A DNA stretch of 32,259 nt, from contig NZ_JAAKZW010000079.1 of NCBI RefSeq assembly GCF_011044995.1, positions 1-32,259 on the forward strand. Direction: 5' to 3'. Each line of letters begins with the position of its first letter. The first letter of the stretch is position 1. This document shows positions 1 to 8,383 of the stretch, piece after piece. Under the pieces are notes generated by a model. The model made no database searches and was not told where the DNA came from. It was given only the letters and a program-made list of their open reading frames with translations. The stretch is from Streptomyces mesophilus (lineage in GTDB: Bacteria > Actinomycetota > Actinomycetes > Streptomycetales > Streptomycetaceae). A program made the translations under genes and the position numbers.

Positions 1-54
1 GACCCCCTGCATCCGAACTTCGTTCGGATCTCCTCAAACGCCGGAGGGGCTGAG
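1..54 (-). repeat. Structured dispersed repeat, copy A
   Basis: Read on the minus strand, this matches 29828-29877 on the plus strand with four mismatches over about 51 aligned positions. It contains a perfect 8-bp stem with a GAA loop (ATCCGAACGAAGTTCGGAT, 11-29) and a smaller CTCC/GGAG hairpin beside it. It covers the last codons and the stop of the PAP2 gene, so in that transcript the hairpin and following G-run could act in termination. The sequence CGGCGTTTGAGGA inside it resembles an iterated intergenic motif that I recall from Streptomyces genomes; that link is from memory. Confidence 0.7.
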
Positions 55-909
55 AGATGCCGGCCGGGCTGGAGAAACCACCCGCGGCAGCTGATACGGA
101 AGCGCCCCGTACCAAGCCCACACCACCACGAACCCGAAGGCCAGGCACAGGATGCCGCCCACCGCGTCCAGCCAGAAGTGGTTGGCCGTTGCGATGATCA
201 CGACGAGTGTGGCCACCGGGTAGAGCGCGCCGAGGATCTTCGCCCAAGGCGCCTTGGCCAGCGCGAAGATGGTCAGGCCGCACCAGGTCGACCAGCCGAT
301 GTGCATCGAGGGCATCGCCGCGTACTGGTTGGTCATGTGCTTCAGGTCGCCCGACGCCATCGAACCCCAGGTGTGGTGCACCAGGACCGTGTCGATGAAG
401 TTGTGGCCGTCCATCAGGCGCGGCGGGGCGAGCGGGAACAGGTAGAAGCCGACCAGGGCGACACCCGTGGTGAGGAAGAGGACCGTGCGCGTCGCCGCGT
501 AGCGGCCCGGGTGCCGGCGGTACAGCCAGATCAGGACGCCGATCGTCACGATGAAGTGCAGCGTCGCGTAGTAGTAGTTCATGCCGACGATCAGCCATGT
601 CACCGAGTTCACGGCACGGTTGAAGGCCTCTTCGAAACCGAGACCGATCGCGTGCTCGGCGCGCCAGATCCAGTCGGCATTGCGCATCGCTTCCGACTTC
701 TGCTCGGGCACGGCATTGCGTACCAGCGAGTAGAGCCAGTAGCTCACACCGATCAGTGCGAGCTCGATCCAGATACGCGGGCGCCGCGGCCGACGAAGCC
801 GCTGCCACAACGTCCGCTCTGTGGCGGTCTGTCGACCCGATTCATCCCCCTTGGGTGGCGCCGCGGCGGCCTCCGGGCCGTTCCGTGTCCTCACAGTCGT
901 GTCACCCAT
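34..909 (-). CDS. PAP2-family membrane phosphatase
   Basis: The 291-residue protein has a charged N-terminus and about six hydrophobic segments. It carries the PAP2 signature pieces: PLAPPRL, then PSMHIGWSTW (PSxH block) and NHFWLDAVGG (HxxxD block). The histidines of the last two blocks are the expected catalytic residues. The family removes or transfers phosphate on lipid phosphates at the membrane; this subgroup is often annotated as inositol phosphorylceramide synthase-like, but the substrate cannot be read from sequence. The start ATG at 909 has no clear Shine-Dalgarno sequence. It lies 159 bp downstream of malR in the same direction, with hairpins between, so it probably has its own promoter. 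Its 3' end is embedded in a dispersed repeat. Confidence 0.85.
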   Translation of the reverse strand: MGDTTVRTRNGPEAAAAPPKGDESGRQTATERTLWQRLRRPRRPRIWIELALIGVSYWLYSLVRNAVPEQKSEAMRNADWIWRAEHAIGLGFEEAFNRAVNSVTWLIVGMNYYYATLHFIVTIGVLIWLYRRHPGRYAATRTVLFLTTGVALVGFYLFPLAPPRLMDGHNFIDTVLVHHTWGSMASGDLKHMTNQYAAMPSMHIGWSTWCGLTIFALAKAPWAKILGALYPVATLVVIIATANHFWLDAVGGILCLAFGFVVVWAWYGALPYQLPRVVSPARPASLSPSGV

Positions 910-1003
910 GGGAGAAGAGTCTGCCAGATACCCACACCCACCTGATCATCCCTTGGTCGGGTCTTGTACGCATCCAATCCATCCTGTGGAGGACCCGACG
1001 CCT

Positions 1004-1057
1004 AGGGGACCTGGGGCGGTTCCCCTGAGAGCCCGGCGCGTCTACTGCGGCAGACGC
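1004..1057 (-). terminator. Hairpins downstream of malR
   Basis: Two short inverted repeats lie between the malR stop and the PAP2 start. GCGTCT/AGACGC at 1038-1057 has an inner CTGC/GCAG pairing. AGGGGA/TCCCCT lies at 1004-1009 and 1021-1026. Either could end the malR transcript. There is no U-tract, which is usual for high-GC actinobacteria. I see no convincing promoter for the PAP2 gene in 910-1000. Confidence 0.4.
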
Positions 1058-1068
1058 AGAGAACATGG

Positions 1069-2085
1069 TCAGCGCGGCGCCGAAGCCGTTGAACCGCGAA
1101 CCACCAGCTCAGGCATGAACACGAACTCGCTGTGCGGTGCCGGTGTCCCGTCGATCTCCTCGAGCAGGGCGCGCACGGCCGCCTGCCCCATCGCGGGCAC
1201 GGGCTGCCGGATGGTGGTCAGCGGCGGGTCCGTGAAGGCGATCAGCGGGGAGTCGTCGAAGCCCACGACGGAGACCTGGCGCGGCACGCTCAGGCCCCGG
1301 TGCCGCGCGGTGCGGATCGCGCCGAGCGCCATCATGTCGCTCGCGCAGACGATGGCCGTGCAGTCGCGGTCCAGGAGCGCGGCGGCCGCCGCCTGGCCGC
1401 CTTCGAGGGTGTAGAGCGAGTGCTGTACGTACAGCTGCGCCTCGTCCTCGCTCAGGCCCAGGCGCTCGCGCATCGCGCCGATGAAGCCCTCTATCTTCCG
1501 CTGTACGGGCACGAAGCGCTTCGGGCCGAGCGCGAGCCCGATCCGGCGGTGGCCGAGTGCGCACAGGTGCGTGACGGCGAGATCCATCGCGGCCCGGTCG
1601 TCGGGGGAGACGAACGGGGCCTTCACGTGCGGGGAGAAACCGTTGATCAGGACGTGCGGGACGCCTTTGGCGCGCAGCTGGTCGTAACGCTGCGTATCGG
1701 CCGTGGTGTCCGCGTGCAGACCCGAGACGAAGATGATGCCGCTGACCCCGCGGGCCACGAGCATCTCGGTCAGCTCGTCCTCGGTGGAGCCGCCCGGCGT
1801 CTGCGTGGCGAGCACCGGGGTGTAGCCCTGACGCGTCAGGGCCTGCCCGATGACCTGCGCGAAGGCCGGGAAGATCGGGTTGTCCAGCTCCGGGATGATC
1901 AGGCCGACGAGGCCTTCACTGCGCTGCTTGAGGCGCACGGGCCGCTCGTAGCCGAGCACGTCGAGCGCGGCAAGGACGGACTCACGGGTGGTCGCGGCCA
2001 CACCGGGCTTGCCGTTGAGCACGCGGCTGACTGTGGCTTCGCTGACCCCCGCCTGGGCTGCGATGTCGGCAAGCCGTGCGGTCAC
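1069..2085 (-). CDS. malR: LacI-family maltose regulator MalR
   Basis: This 338-residue LacI/GalR repressor has an N-terminal helix-turn-helix (residues about 4-24, RLADIAAQAGVSEATVSRVL) and a periplasmic-binding-like sugar domain that starts near EGLVGLIIPELDNPIFP. I chose the GTG at 2085 because the frame stays open to 2280 but only this start puts the DNA-binding helix at the N-terminus and gives the family length. It is divergent from malE, the arrangement known for malR and malEFG in Streptomyces, where MalR represses maltose uptake genes. A close paralogue sits at 7220-8278. The CTTGCAAG-type repeats in the shared upstream region are its likely operators and could also mediate autoregulation. 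Confidence 0.88.
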   Translation of the reverse strand: MTARLADIAAQAGVSEATVSRVLNGKPGVAATTRESVLAALDVLGYERPVRLKQRSEGLVGLIIPELDNPIFPAFAQVIGQALTRQGYTPVLATQTPGGSTEDELTEMLVARGVSGIIFVSGLHADTTADTQRYDQLRAKGVPHVLINGFSPHVKAPFVSPDDRAAMDLAVTHLCALGHRRIGLALGPKRFVPVQRKIEGFIGAMRERLGLSEDEAQLYVQHSLYTLEGGQAAAAALLDRDCTAIVCASDMMALGAIRTARHRGLSVPRQVSVVGFDDSPLIAFTDPPLTTIRQPVPAMGQAAVRALLEEIDGTPAPHSEFVFMPELVVRGSTASAPR

Positions 2086-2173
2086 GGCACGGACCTTACC
2101 GTTCAGGGCCCTGATTGCCCACCGAGTGGGTGGACCCGGCTGCGGAGAATGGTCGCCCTGCCGGGCATGCGCT

Positions 2174-2213
2174 CTTGCAAGGTCTTGCAGGCGTACGGAA
2201 CGTCCCTTGCAAG
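2174..2213. promoter_or_regulatory. CTTGCAAG operator cluster
   Basis: Three sites occur: CTTGCAAG at 2174-2181, CTTGCAGG at 2184-2191 and CTTGCAAG at 2206-2213. Their starts are 10 and 22 bp apart, roughly one and two helical turns, so bound proteins would lie on one DNA face. Similar repeats are associated with maltose and amylase genes in Streptomyces (from memory). They lie nearer malR and are the best candidates for MalR binding. Confidence 0.6.
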
Positions 2214-2248
2214 TCCGTGCACCCAAGGCGCACAGGGCCTGTGCAGCT

Positions 2249-2303
2249 ATGCAAGGAAACGTGAAGGTAACGATCCGCATCTCTTGCAGAAAGTTTCGGC
2301 AAG
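2249..2303. promoter_or_regulatory. Additional MalR-type half sites near malE
   Basis: ATGCAAGG lies at 2249-2256. A spaced inverted repeat, CTTGC at 2283-2287 and GCAAG at 2299-2303, lies about 95 bp before the malE start. The position suits repression of the malE promoter. Assignment to MalR is inferred from shared sequence with the 2174-2213 cluster. Confidence 0.5.
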
Positions 2304-2395
2304 GTCTTTCCAGAAGCTTTCAGGCTTGTTACGTTCCTGCCCGAACCCAGGGCCGCGCAGGGGCGGTCGGGGATGGGGCACTTGAAGGAGTACTC

Positions 2396-3673
2396 ATGCG
2401 GCGTGGCATATCCACCACCGCTCTGGTCGCGGCCATCGCACTGGCGGCGACGGCGTGCGGCGGGGACGACGGCGGGGACAAGGGCGGCAAGAGCGCCGGC
2501 GGGGAACTCACCGGCACCGTGACCTTCTGGGACACGTCCAACGACGCCGAGAAGGCCACGTACAAGGAGCTCGCCGAGGGCTTCGAGAAGCTGCACCCGA
2601 AGGTCGACGTCAAGGTCGTCACGGTGCCGTTCGGCGAGGCCAACGCCAAGTTCAAGAACGCCGCGGGCGGCAACTCCGGTGCCCCGGACGTGATGCGCAC
2701 CGAGGTCGCCTGGGTCGCGGACTTCGCCAACCTCGGCTACCTCGCCCCGCTCGACGGCACCGCGGCGCTGGACAACGAGGGCGACTACCTCGAACAGGCC
2801 GCCGCCTCCACGAAGTTCAACGACAAGACCTACGCGGCGCCGCAGACCATCGACACCCTCGCGCTCTTCTACAACAAGAAGATGCTCAAGGACGCCGGCG
2901 TCGAGGTCCCCACCTCCGTCGACGAGGTCAAGGCCGCCGCCGAGAAGATCAAGGACAAGAGCGGCAAGACCGGTCTCTACCTGCGCGGCGACGACCCGTA
3001 CTTCTACCTCCCGTACCTCTACGGAGAGGGCGGTGACCTCCTCGACACGTCGAAGAAGGAGATCACCGCCGACGACGAGCCGGGCGCGAAGGCCTTCGCC
3101 GTGATGAAGGACCTGGTCGACTCCAAGGCCGCGATCACCGACGCGTCCGACGGCTACAACAACCAGCTGAACGCCTTCAAGGACGGCGAGGTCGCCATGG
3201 CGATCGACGGCCCCTGGTCGATCGAAGGCGCCCTGGCCGGCAAGCAGTTCAAGGACGCCAAGGACAACCTCGGTGTCGCGCCGGTCCCGGCGGGCTCGGC
3301 CCGTGCGGCCTCCCCGCAGGGCGGCTGGAACCTCTCGGTGTACGCCGGCTCCAAGAGCCTGGACGCCTCCTACGAGTTCGTGAAGTACATGAGCTCCGCG
3401 AAGGTGCAGCAGCAGACCACCGAGAAGCTGAGCCTGCTGCCGACCCGCAAGTCGGTGTACGAGGTCCAGTCCGTCAAGGACAACCAGATGGTCCAGTTCT
3501 TCAAGCCGGCCGTCGACAAGTCCGTGCAGCGGCCCTGGATCGCCGAGGCCAACGCCCTGTTCGAGCCGATCCGGCTGCAGATGCAGCAGGTGCTCAGCGG
3601 CAAGTCCTCGCCCGAGGCGGGTGCCAAGGGTGTCGGTGAGGCGTACAAGAAGCTCCTGAAGGACTACAAGTAG
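2396..3673 (+). CDS. malE: Maltose/maltodextrin-binding lipoprotein MalE
   Basis: This 425-residue extracellular solute-binding protein (family 1) belongs to the maltodextrin ABC importer. The signal peptide ends in a lipobox (ATAC, Cys21) followed by an acidic, glycine-rich linker, so it is a lipid-anchored receptor on the outer face of the membrane. The mature part begins LTGTVTFWDTSND, and PQGGWNLSVYAGSK is typical of the C-terminal lobe. ATG 2396 follows GAAGGAG at good spacing; upstream in-frame codons are not part of the protein. It is first in the malEFG-aglA-lacI operon, with two bases between its stop and the malF start. Expression is probably MalR-controlled. Confidence 0.93.
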   Translation: MRRGISTTALVAAIALAATACGGDDGGDKGGKSAGGELTGTVTFWDTSNDAEKATYKELAEGFEKLHPKVDVKVVTVPFGEANAKFKNAAGGNSGAPDVMRTEVAWVADFANLGYLAPLDGTAALDNEGDYLEQAAASTKFNDKTYAAPQTIDTLALFYNKKMLKDAGVEVPTSVDEVKAAAEKIKDKSGKTGLYLRGDDPYFYLPYLYGEGGDLLDTSKKEITADDEPGAKAFAVMKDLVDSKAAITDASDGYNNQLNAFKDGEVAMAIDGPWSIEGALAGKQFKDAKDNLGVAPVPAGSARAASPQGGWNLSVYAGSKSLDASYEFVKYMSSAKVQQQTTEKLSLLPTRKSVYEVQSVKDNQMVQFFKPAVDKSVQRPWIAEANALFEPIRLQMQQVLSGKSSPEAGAKGVGEAYKKLLKDYK

Positions 3674-3675
3674 CC

Positions 3676-4668
3676 GTGACGGTGCTCACCGAGAAGAAGG
3701 CGCCGGCCGCCGAAGAAGTGACGAAGGCGGCCGGCCGGCCCCAGGGCCGTATACGACGCGCGCTGTCCACGCACTGGTACGCGTGGGCCATGGTCGCCCC
3801 GGTCGTCGCGGTGATCGGCGTGATCATCGGCTGGCCGCTGATCCGCGGCGTCTACCTGTCGACGACGAACGCCAATGAGGCGAACGTCGAGCGCACGATC
3901 GGCGTCAACCACATCCCGGCGACGTACGAGTCCGTGGGCCTGGAGAACTACACGACGATCCTGTCGGACGGTGTCTTCTGGGACCGACTGATCTGGACCC
4001 TGGTGTGGACGGTGTCCTGCGTGACGCTCTCGTTCACGCTCGGGCTCGCGCTCGCCGTGATGCTCAACCGGAAGCTGAAGGGCCGCACCTTCTACCGGAT
4101 GGCCCTCATCCTGCCGTGGGCGGTGCCCGCCTTCGTCTCGGTGTTCACCTGGCGGCTGCTCTTCAACGAGAAGAACGGACTGTTCAACTCGCTGCTCGCC
4201 GGCGGCGGCATCGACGCCATCCCGTGGCTCAACGACCCGACCTGGGCGAAGCTTTCGGTGATCGCGGTCAATGTGTGGCTCGGTGTGCCGTTCATGCTGA
4301 TCGCCATGCTCGGCGGTCTGCAGTCGATCCCGGCCGATCTGTACGAGGCCGCCGAGATGGACGGCGCGAACGCCTGGCAGCGCTTCAGGCACATCACCCT
4401 GCCGGGGCTCAAGCCGGTCAGCTCCACCGTCGTCCTGATCAGCGGCATCTGGACCTTCAACATGTTCCCGGTGATCTTCCTGCTCACCCGGGGCGGTCCC
4501 GGTGACGCGACGGAGATCCTCGTGACGTACGCCTACCGGCTCTCCTTCGTCGTCAGCCCCCGCGACTTCGCGGGCTCCGCGGCCTGGGGTGTGCTCATCC
4601 TCGTGCTGCTCTCGCTCTTCGCGGTGGTCTACCGCCGTGCGCTCCGCAAGCAGGGAGATGTCTGGTGA
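3676..4668 (+). CDS. malF: Maltodextrin ABC permease MalF
   Basis: This 330-residue inner-membrane permease has a cytoplasmic N-terminus, a first membrane helix at about residues 34-60 and further helices typical of MalF-type subunits. The EAA loop that docks the ATPase is at residues 224-243 (EAAEMDGANAWQRFRHITLP). The GTG start at 3676 comes two bases after the malE stop and the gene overlaps malG by 4 bp (GTGA), so translation is coupled. It pairs with MalG to form the channel. No ATPase gene is present nearby; in Streptomyces the shared ATPase MsiK usually serves such importers from another locus. Confidence 0.93.
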   Translation: MTVLTEKKAPAAEEVTKAAGRPQGRIRRALSTHWYAWAMVAPVVAVIGVIIGWPLIRGVYLSTTNANEANVERTIGVNHIPATYESVGLENYTTILSDGVFWDRLIWTLVWTVSCVTLSFTLGLALAVMLNRKLKGRTFYRMALILPWAVPAFVSVFTWRLLFNEKNGLFNSLLAGGGIDAIPWLNDPTWAKLSVIAVNVWLGVPFMLIAMLGGLQSIPADLYEAAEMDGANAWQRFRHITLPGLKPVSSTVVLISGIWTFNMFPVIFLLTRGGPGDATEILVTYAYRLSFVVSPRDFAGSAAWGVLILVLLSLFAVVYRRALRKQGDVW

Positions 4669-5525
4669 GCACCAGCACCGCAACAAAGAAGCCTCGCGCG
4701 CGCGGCGAGAGGGGGCCGCTCGCCTCCGTCGGGCTGCACGTCACCCTCGTCGTGGCGTCCCTCATCGCCGTCTTCCCGCCGCTGTGGCTGCTCGTCACCT
4801 CGCTCAAGCCGAAGGACGAGGCGTTCACGACCGATCTGGTCAAGGACTTCACGTTCTCCAACTACGCACACGTGCTCGGCGAGACCGAGTTCCTCACCTG
4901 GCTCGGGAACTCGCTGATGGTGGTGGGTCTGACCACCGTCATCGGTGTGTTCATCTCCGCCACCACCGGATACGCGGTGAGCCGCTTCAAGTTCCCCGGG
5001 ATGCGGCCGCTGATGTGGCTGCTGCTCATCACGCAGATGTTCCCGGTCGCCGTCCTGATCGTGCCGCTGTACAACCTGCTCGCCACGCTGGGTCTGCTGA
5101 ACCAGCCGGTGGGTCTGGTGATCACGTATCTGACGATCGCGATCCCGTTCTGCGCCTGGATGATGAAGGGCTACTTCGACACCATCCCGGTGGAGATCGA
5201 CGAGGCCGGACGGGTCGACGGGCTCAACCCCTTCGGTACGTTCTGGCGGCTCATCCTGCCGCTCGCGAAGCCCGGGCTCGCGGTCACCGGCTTCTACGCC
5301 TTCATCACCGGCTGGGCCGAAGTCGCGTACGCCTCCGCGTTCATGACCGGCGAGGAGAACCTCACCCTCGCGGGCGGACTGCAGACCTTCGTCAACCAGT
5401 ACACGAGCGACTGGGGTTCGCTGACCGCGGCCGCCGTCATCGTCGCCGTACCCGCAGCGGTGATCTTCGGCTTCGCGCAGCGTCATCTGGTGGCCGGTCT
5501 GACCGCCGGGGCGACCAAGTCCTGA
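4665..5525 (+). CDS. malG: Maltodextrin ABC permease MalG
   Basis: This 286-residue permease is the partner of MalF. It has about six membrane helices; the first is near residues 24-45. The EAA loop lies at residues 177-199 (EIDEAGRVDGLNPFGTFWRL). Its GTG start overlaps the malF stop by 4 bp. The C-terminus (AQRHLVAGLTAGATKS) is the usual MalG ending. A 63-bp gap without an obvious terminator separates it from aglA, so the transcript probably continues. Confidence 0.93.
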   Translation: MSTSTATKKPRARGERGPLASVGLHVTLVVASLIAVFPPLWLLVTSLKPKDEAFTTDLVKDFTFSNYAHVLGETEFLTWLGNSLMVVGLTTVIGVFISATTGYAVSRFKFPGMRPLMWLLLITQMFPVAVLIVPLYNLLATLGLLNQPVGLVITYLTIAIPFCAWMMKGYFDTIPVEIDEAGRVDGLNPFGTFWRLILPLAKPGLAVTGFYAFITGWAEVAYASAFMTGEENLTLAGGLQTFVNQYTSDWGSLTAAAVIVAVPAAVIFGFAQRHLVAGLTAGATKS

Positions 5526-5588
5526 TAGAGCTGTTCGTCCGCAGTTGCCCGCACTTTGTACGTTGAACCACTCACTTTCAGGGATGAC

Positions 5589-7223
5589 ATGACTCAGCAC
5601 ACCGCTGACTGGTGGCGCGATGCCGTGATCTACCAGGTCTATCCGCGCAGTTTCGCCGATGCCAACGGGGACGGCATGGGCGATCTGGAGGGGGTACGGA
5701 GCCGGCTGCCGTATCTGCGCGAACTCGGCGTCGACGCGGTCTGGCTCTCCCCGTTCTACGCGTCGCCGCAGGCCGACGCCGGCTACGACGTGGCCGACTA
5801 CCGCGCCGTGGACCCGATGTTCGGCACGGTCGAGCACGCCGAGGCGCTGATCCGCGACGCGCACGAGCTGGATCTGCGCGTCATCGTGGACGTCGTACCG
5901 AACCACTCCTCGGACCAGCACGAGTGGTTCAAGCGTGCGGTGAAGGAGGGGCCGGACTCGCCGCTGCGCGGGCGCTACCACTTCAGGGCCGGGCGGGGCG
6001 CGGACGGCGAACTGCCGCCCAACGACTGGGAGTCCATCTTCGGCGGGCCCGCCTGGACGCGTACGACGAACCCGGACGGCAGCCCGGGCGAGTGGTATCT
6101 GCACTTGTTCGCGCCCGAGCAGCCCGACTTCAATTGGGATCACCCGGCGGTCGCCGACGAGTTCCGCTCGATCCTGAGGTTCTGGCTGGATCTCGGGGTC
6201 GACGGCTTCCGCGTCGACGTGGCGCACGGCCTGGTGAAGGCGGACGGACTGCCCGACATCGGCGGCCGCGACCAGCTCAAGCTGCTCGGCAACGCCGCGA
6301 TGCCGTTCTTCGACCAGGACGGGGTGCACGAGATCTACCGCTCGTGGCGCCGTGTCCTCGACGAGTACCCGGGCGAGCGGATCGCGGTCGCCGAGGCGTG
6401 GACGCCGACCGTGGACCGTACGGCGCTGTACGTCCGCCCGGACGAACTGCACCAGGCGTTCAACTTCCAGTATCTGGCGACCTATTGGGACGCCACCGCG
6501 CTGCGCGAGGTCATCGACACCTCCCTGGAGGCGATGCGGCCGGTCGGCGCGCCCGCGACCTGGGTCCTGTCGAACCACGACGTCACCCGGCATGCCACCC
6601 GGTTCGCCAACCCGGCGGGCCTCGGCACCCAGCTGCGCACGCCGGGCGACCGCGAGCTCGGGCTGCGCCGTGCGCACGCGGCCACGCTCCTGATGCTGGC
6701 GCTGCCCGGATCCGCGTACGTCTACCAGGGCGAGGAGCTCGGGCTTCCCGACGTCACCGACCTGCCGGACGAGGCCCGTCAGGACCCGTCGTTCTTCCGC
6801 GCGGCCGGCCAGGACGGCTTCCGGGACGGCTGCCGGGTGCCCATCCCGTGGACGCGGGACGGGAGTTCGTACGGCTTCGGGGGCGGTGGGAGCTGGCTGC
6901 CGCAGCCTTCTCAGTGGGCGGAGTTGAGCGTCGAGGCGCAGAGCGGTGATCAGGGGTCGACGCTCGAGCTGTACCGGGGCGCGCTGGCGCTGCGGCGCTC
7001 CCACCCGGGGCTTGGTGCGGGGGAGTCGGTCGAGTGGCGTGCGGCGCCCGAGGGCGTGCTGGCCTTCGCACGCGAGGGCGGCTTCGTCTGCACGGCGAAC
7101 ACGACCGGAGAGCCGGTACGGATCCCCACGCCCGGGCAGGCGCTCCTGTCCAGCGGCACGGTCCTGTACGGCGACGAGTTCGCCGAACTGCCCGCGGACA
7201 CCACCGTCTGGTGGCAGACGTGA
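5589..7223 (+). CDS. aglA: Cytoplasmic GH13 alpha-glucosidase AglA
   Basis: This 544-residue GH13 enzyme of the oligo-1,6-glucosidase/alpha-glucosidase type has no signal peptide. It begins WWRDAVIYQVYPRSFAD and carries the conserved regions DVVPNHSSDQHEWF, GFRVDVAH (nucleophile Asp210), VAEAW (acid/base Glu269) and SNHDVTRH (Asp331). It should hydrolyse imported maltose and maltodextrins to glucose. I chose ATG 5589 because AGGGA precedes it and the 11 extra codons from 5556 do not belong to the family. Its stop overlaps the next gene's GTG start by 4 bp. The position behind malEFG matches the known Streptomyces arrangement. Confidence 0.9.
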   Translation: MTQHTADWWRDAVIYQVYPRSFADANGDGMGDLEGVRSRLPYLRELGVDAVWLSPFYASPQADAGYDVADYRAVDPMFGTVEHAEALIRDAHELDLRVIVDVVPNHSSDQHEWFKRAVKEGPDSPLRGRYHFRAGRGADGELPPNDWESIFGGPAWTRTTNPDGSPGEWYLHLFAPEQPDFNWDHPAVADEFRSILRFWLDLGVDGFRVDVAHGLVKADGLPDIGGRDQLKLLGNAAMPFFDQDGVHEIYRSWRRVLDEYPGERIAVAEAWTPTVDRTALYVRPDELHQAFNFQYLATYWDATALREVIDTSLEAMRPVGAPATWVLSNHDVTRHATRFANPAGLGTQLRTPGDRELGLRRAHAATLLMLALPGSAYVYQGEELGLPDVTDLPDEARQDPSFFRAAGQDGFRDGCRVPIPWTRDGSSYGFGGGGSWLPQPSQWAELSVEAQSGDQGSTLELYRGALALRRSHPGLGAGESVEWRAAPEGVLAFAREGGFVCTANTTGEPVRIPTPGQALLSSGTVLYGDEFAELPADTTVWWQT

Positions 7224-8278
7224 CGATCCCCGCGTCGCGGGGTGCCGTATCCGGGGGGAACGGCACCCCGCGGCTGGCCGACATAGCCGCCCAGGCCTCC
7301 GTCAGCGAGGCCACCGCGAGCCGGGTGCTCAACGGCAAGCCGGGCGTGGCGAGTTCGACCAGGCGCCGTGTGCTCGCGGCCCTGGACGTGCTCGGCTATG
7401 AGCGGCCCGTACGGCTGAAGCAGCGCAGCGCGGGGCTCATCGGCCTGGTGATCCCCGAGCTGTCCAACCCGATCTTCCCGGCCTTCGCCCAGGTCATCGA
7501 GCAGACCCTGGCCGGGCACGGCTACACCCCGGTCCTGTGCACCCAGACCCCGGGCGGCGCGACCGAGGACGAGCTGGTCGAGCAGCTGGAGCAGCGCGGG
7601 GTCAACGGCATCGTGTTCCTGTCCGGGCTGCACGCCGACACCACCGCCGACCCGGCGCGCTATGCCGAACTCACCGGGCGCGGAGTGCCGTTCGTGCTCG
7701 TCAACGGCTACCACCCCCGTATCCACGCCCCGTTCGTCTCACCCGACGACCACGCGGCGGCGCGGATGGCCGTACGGCATCTCGCGGACCTCGGCCATGA
7801 GCGCATCGGGCTCGCGGTCGGACCGACCCGCTATGTGCCGGCCGGACGTAAGACCGAGGGCTTCCTCGCCGCGATGCACGCGATCCTCGGCGTACCGCGC
7901 GCGGAGGCCGAACTCGCTGTCCAGTCCACCCTGTTCACCGTCGAAGGCGGCCAGGCCGCCGCCGGGATGCTGCTCGATCAGGGCTGCACCGGCATCGTCT
8001 GCGCCAGCGACCTGATGGCGCTCGGCGCGGTGCGCGCGGCCCGGCAGCGCGGCCTCGACGTGCCCCGGGACGTCTCCGTCGTCGGCTACGACGACTCGCC
8101 CCTGATCGCCTTCACCGACCCGCCGCTGACGACCGTGCGCCAGCCCGTGCAGGCCATGGCCACGGCGGCGGTGGGTGCGCTGATCGAGGAGATCCACGGA
8201 AATCCCGTACAGCGCACCGAGTTCGTGTTCCAGCCCGAGCTCGTCGTACGAGGGTCCACGGCCCAAGTGCGGCGTTGA
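7220..8278 (+). CDS. Second LacI-family regulator, MalR paralogue
   Basis: This 352-residue LacI-family repressor is strikingly similar to MalR at 1069-2085. The DNA-binding segment differs at only a few positions (ASVSEATASRVLNGKPGV against AGVSEATVSRVLNGKPGV), and the sugar domain aligns throughout without large gaps. The specificity-determining residues of the recognition helix (SEAT) are the same, so both may bind the same CTTGCAAG-type sites. GTG 7220 overlaps the aglA stop by 4 bp and suggests translational coupling; GTG 7211 is an alternative. The protein has about 17 residues before the helix-turn-helix, and that stretch encodes a 13-bp hairpin. As the last operon gene it would be co-induced with the transporter. 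Confidence 0.87.
   Translation: MTIPASRGAVSGGNGTPRLADIAAQASVSEATASRVLNGKPGVASSTRRRVLAALDVLGYERPVRLKQRSAGLIGLVIPELSNPIFPAFAQVIEQTLAGHGYTPVLCTQTPGGATEDELVEQLEQRGVNGIVFLSGLHADTTADPARYAELTGRGVPFVLVNGYHPRIHAPFVSPDDHAAARMAVRHLADLGHERIGLAVGPTRYVPAGRKTEGFLAAMHAILGVPRAEAELAVQSTLFTVEGGQAAAGMLLDQGCTGIVCASDLMALGAVRAARQRGLDVPRDVSVVGYDDSPLIAFTDPPLTTVRQPVQAMATAAVGALIEEIHGNPVQRTEFVFQPELVVRGSTAQVRR
7236..7272 (+). promoter_or_regulatory. 13-bp hairpin inside the lacI paralogue 5' end
   Basis: CGCGGGGTGCCGT at 7236-7248 is the perfect reverse complement of 7260-7272, with an 11-nt loop. It begins 16 nt after the GTG start. It could attenuate transcription between aglA and the repressor, or limit translation. 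It may simply be GC-rich coding sequence, but a perfect 13-bp pairing in a variable N-terminal extension is noteworthy. Confidence 0.5.
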
Positions 8279-8298
8279 GAAAGACCGTTCCCCCCACC

Positions 8299-8331
8299 GC
8301 CGTACGTGGGTGAGCCGCCCCCGTACGGCGT
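8299..8331 (+). terminator. Inverted repeat between lacI paralogue and amylase gene
   Basis: CGCCGTACG at 8299-8307 pairs perfectly with 8323-8331 over a 15-nt loop. It lies 20 bp after the repressor stop and could terminate the mal operon or be a regulator site for the amylase promoter. A lone CTGCAAGG (8334-8341), resembling half of the MalR-type motif, follows immediately. The gap to the amylase start is 105 bp. Confidence 0.45.
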
Positions 8332-8383
8332 TCTGCAAGGCCAGCACAGTCACCGGATCCACCCCCTCAGAGCCGGAGGACCC

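Larger units (their letters stand above)
2086..2395. promoter_or_regulatory. Divergent malR-malE control region
   Basis: This 310-bp gene-free stretch separates the divergent malR and malE genes. Its dominant signal is a set of CTTGCA/TGCAAG motifs (see the operator entries). Other elements are GTGCAC and CTGTGCAG near 2216-2246, and CTTTC repeats at 2306-2320. The malE Shine-Dalgarno sequence GAAGGAG is at 2383-2389. I could not assign -10/-35 boxes with confidence for either gene. Confidence 0.75.
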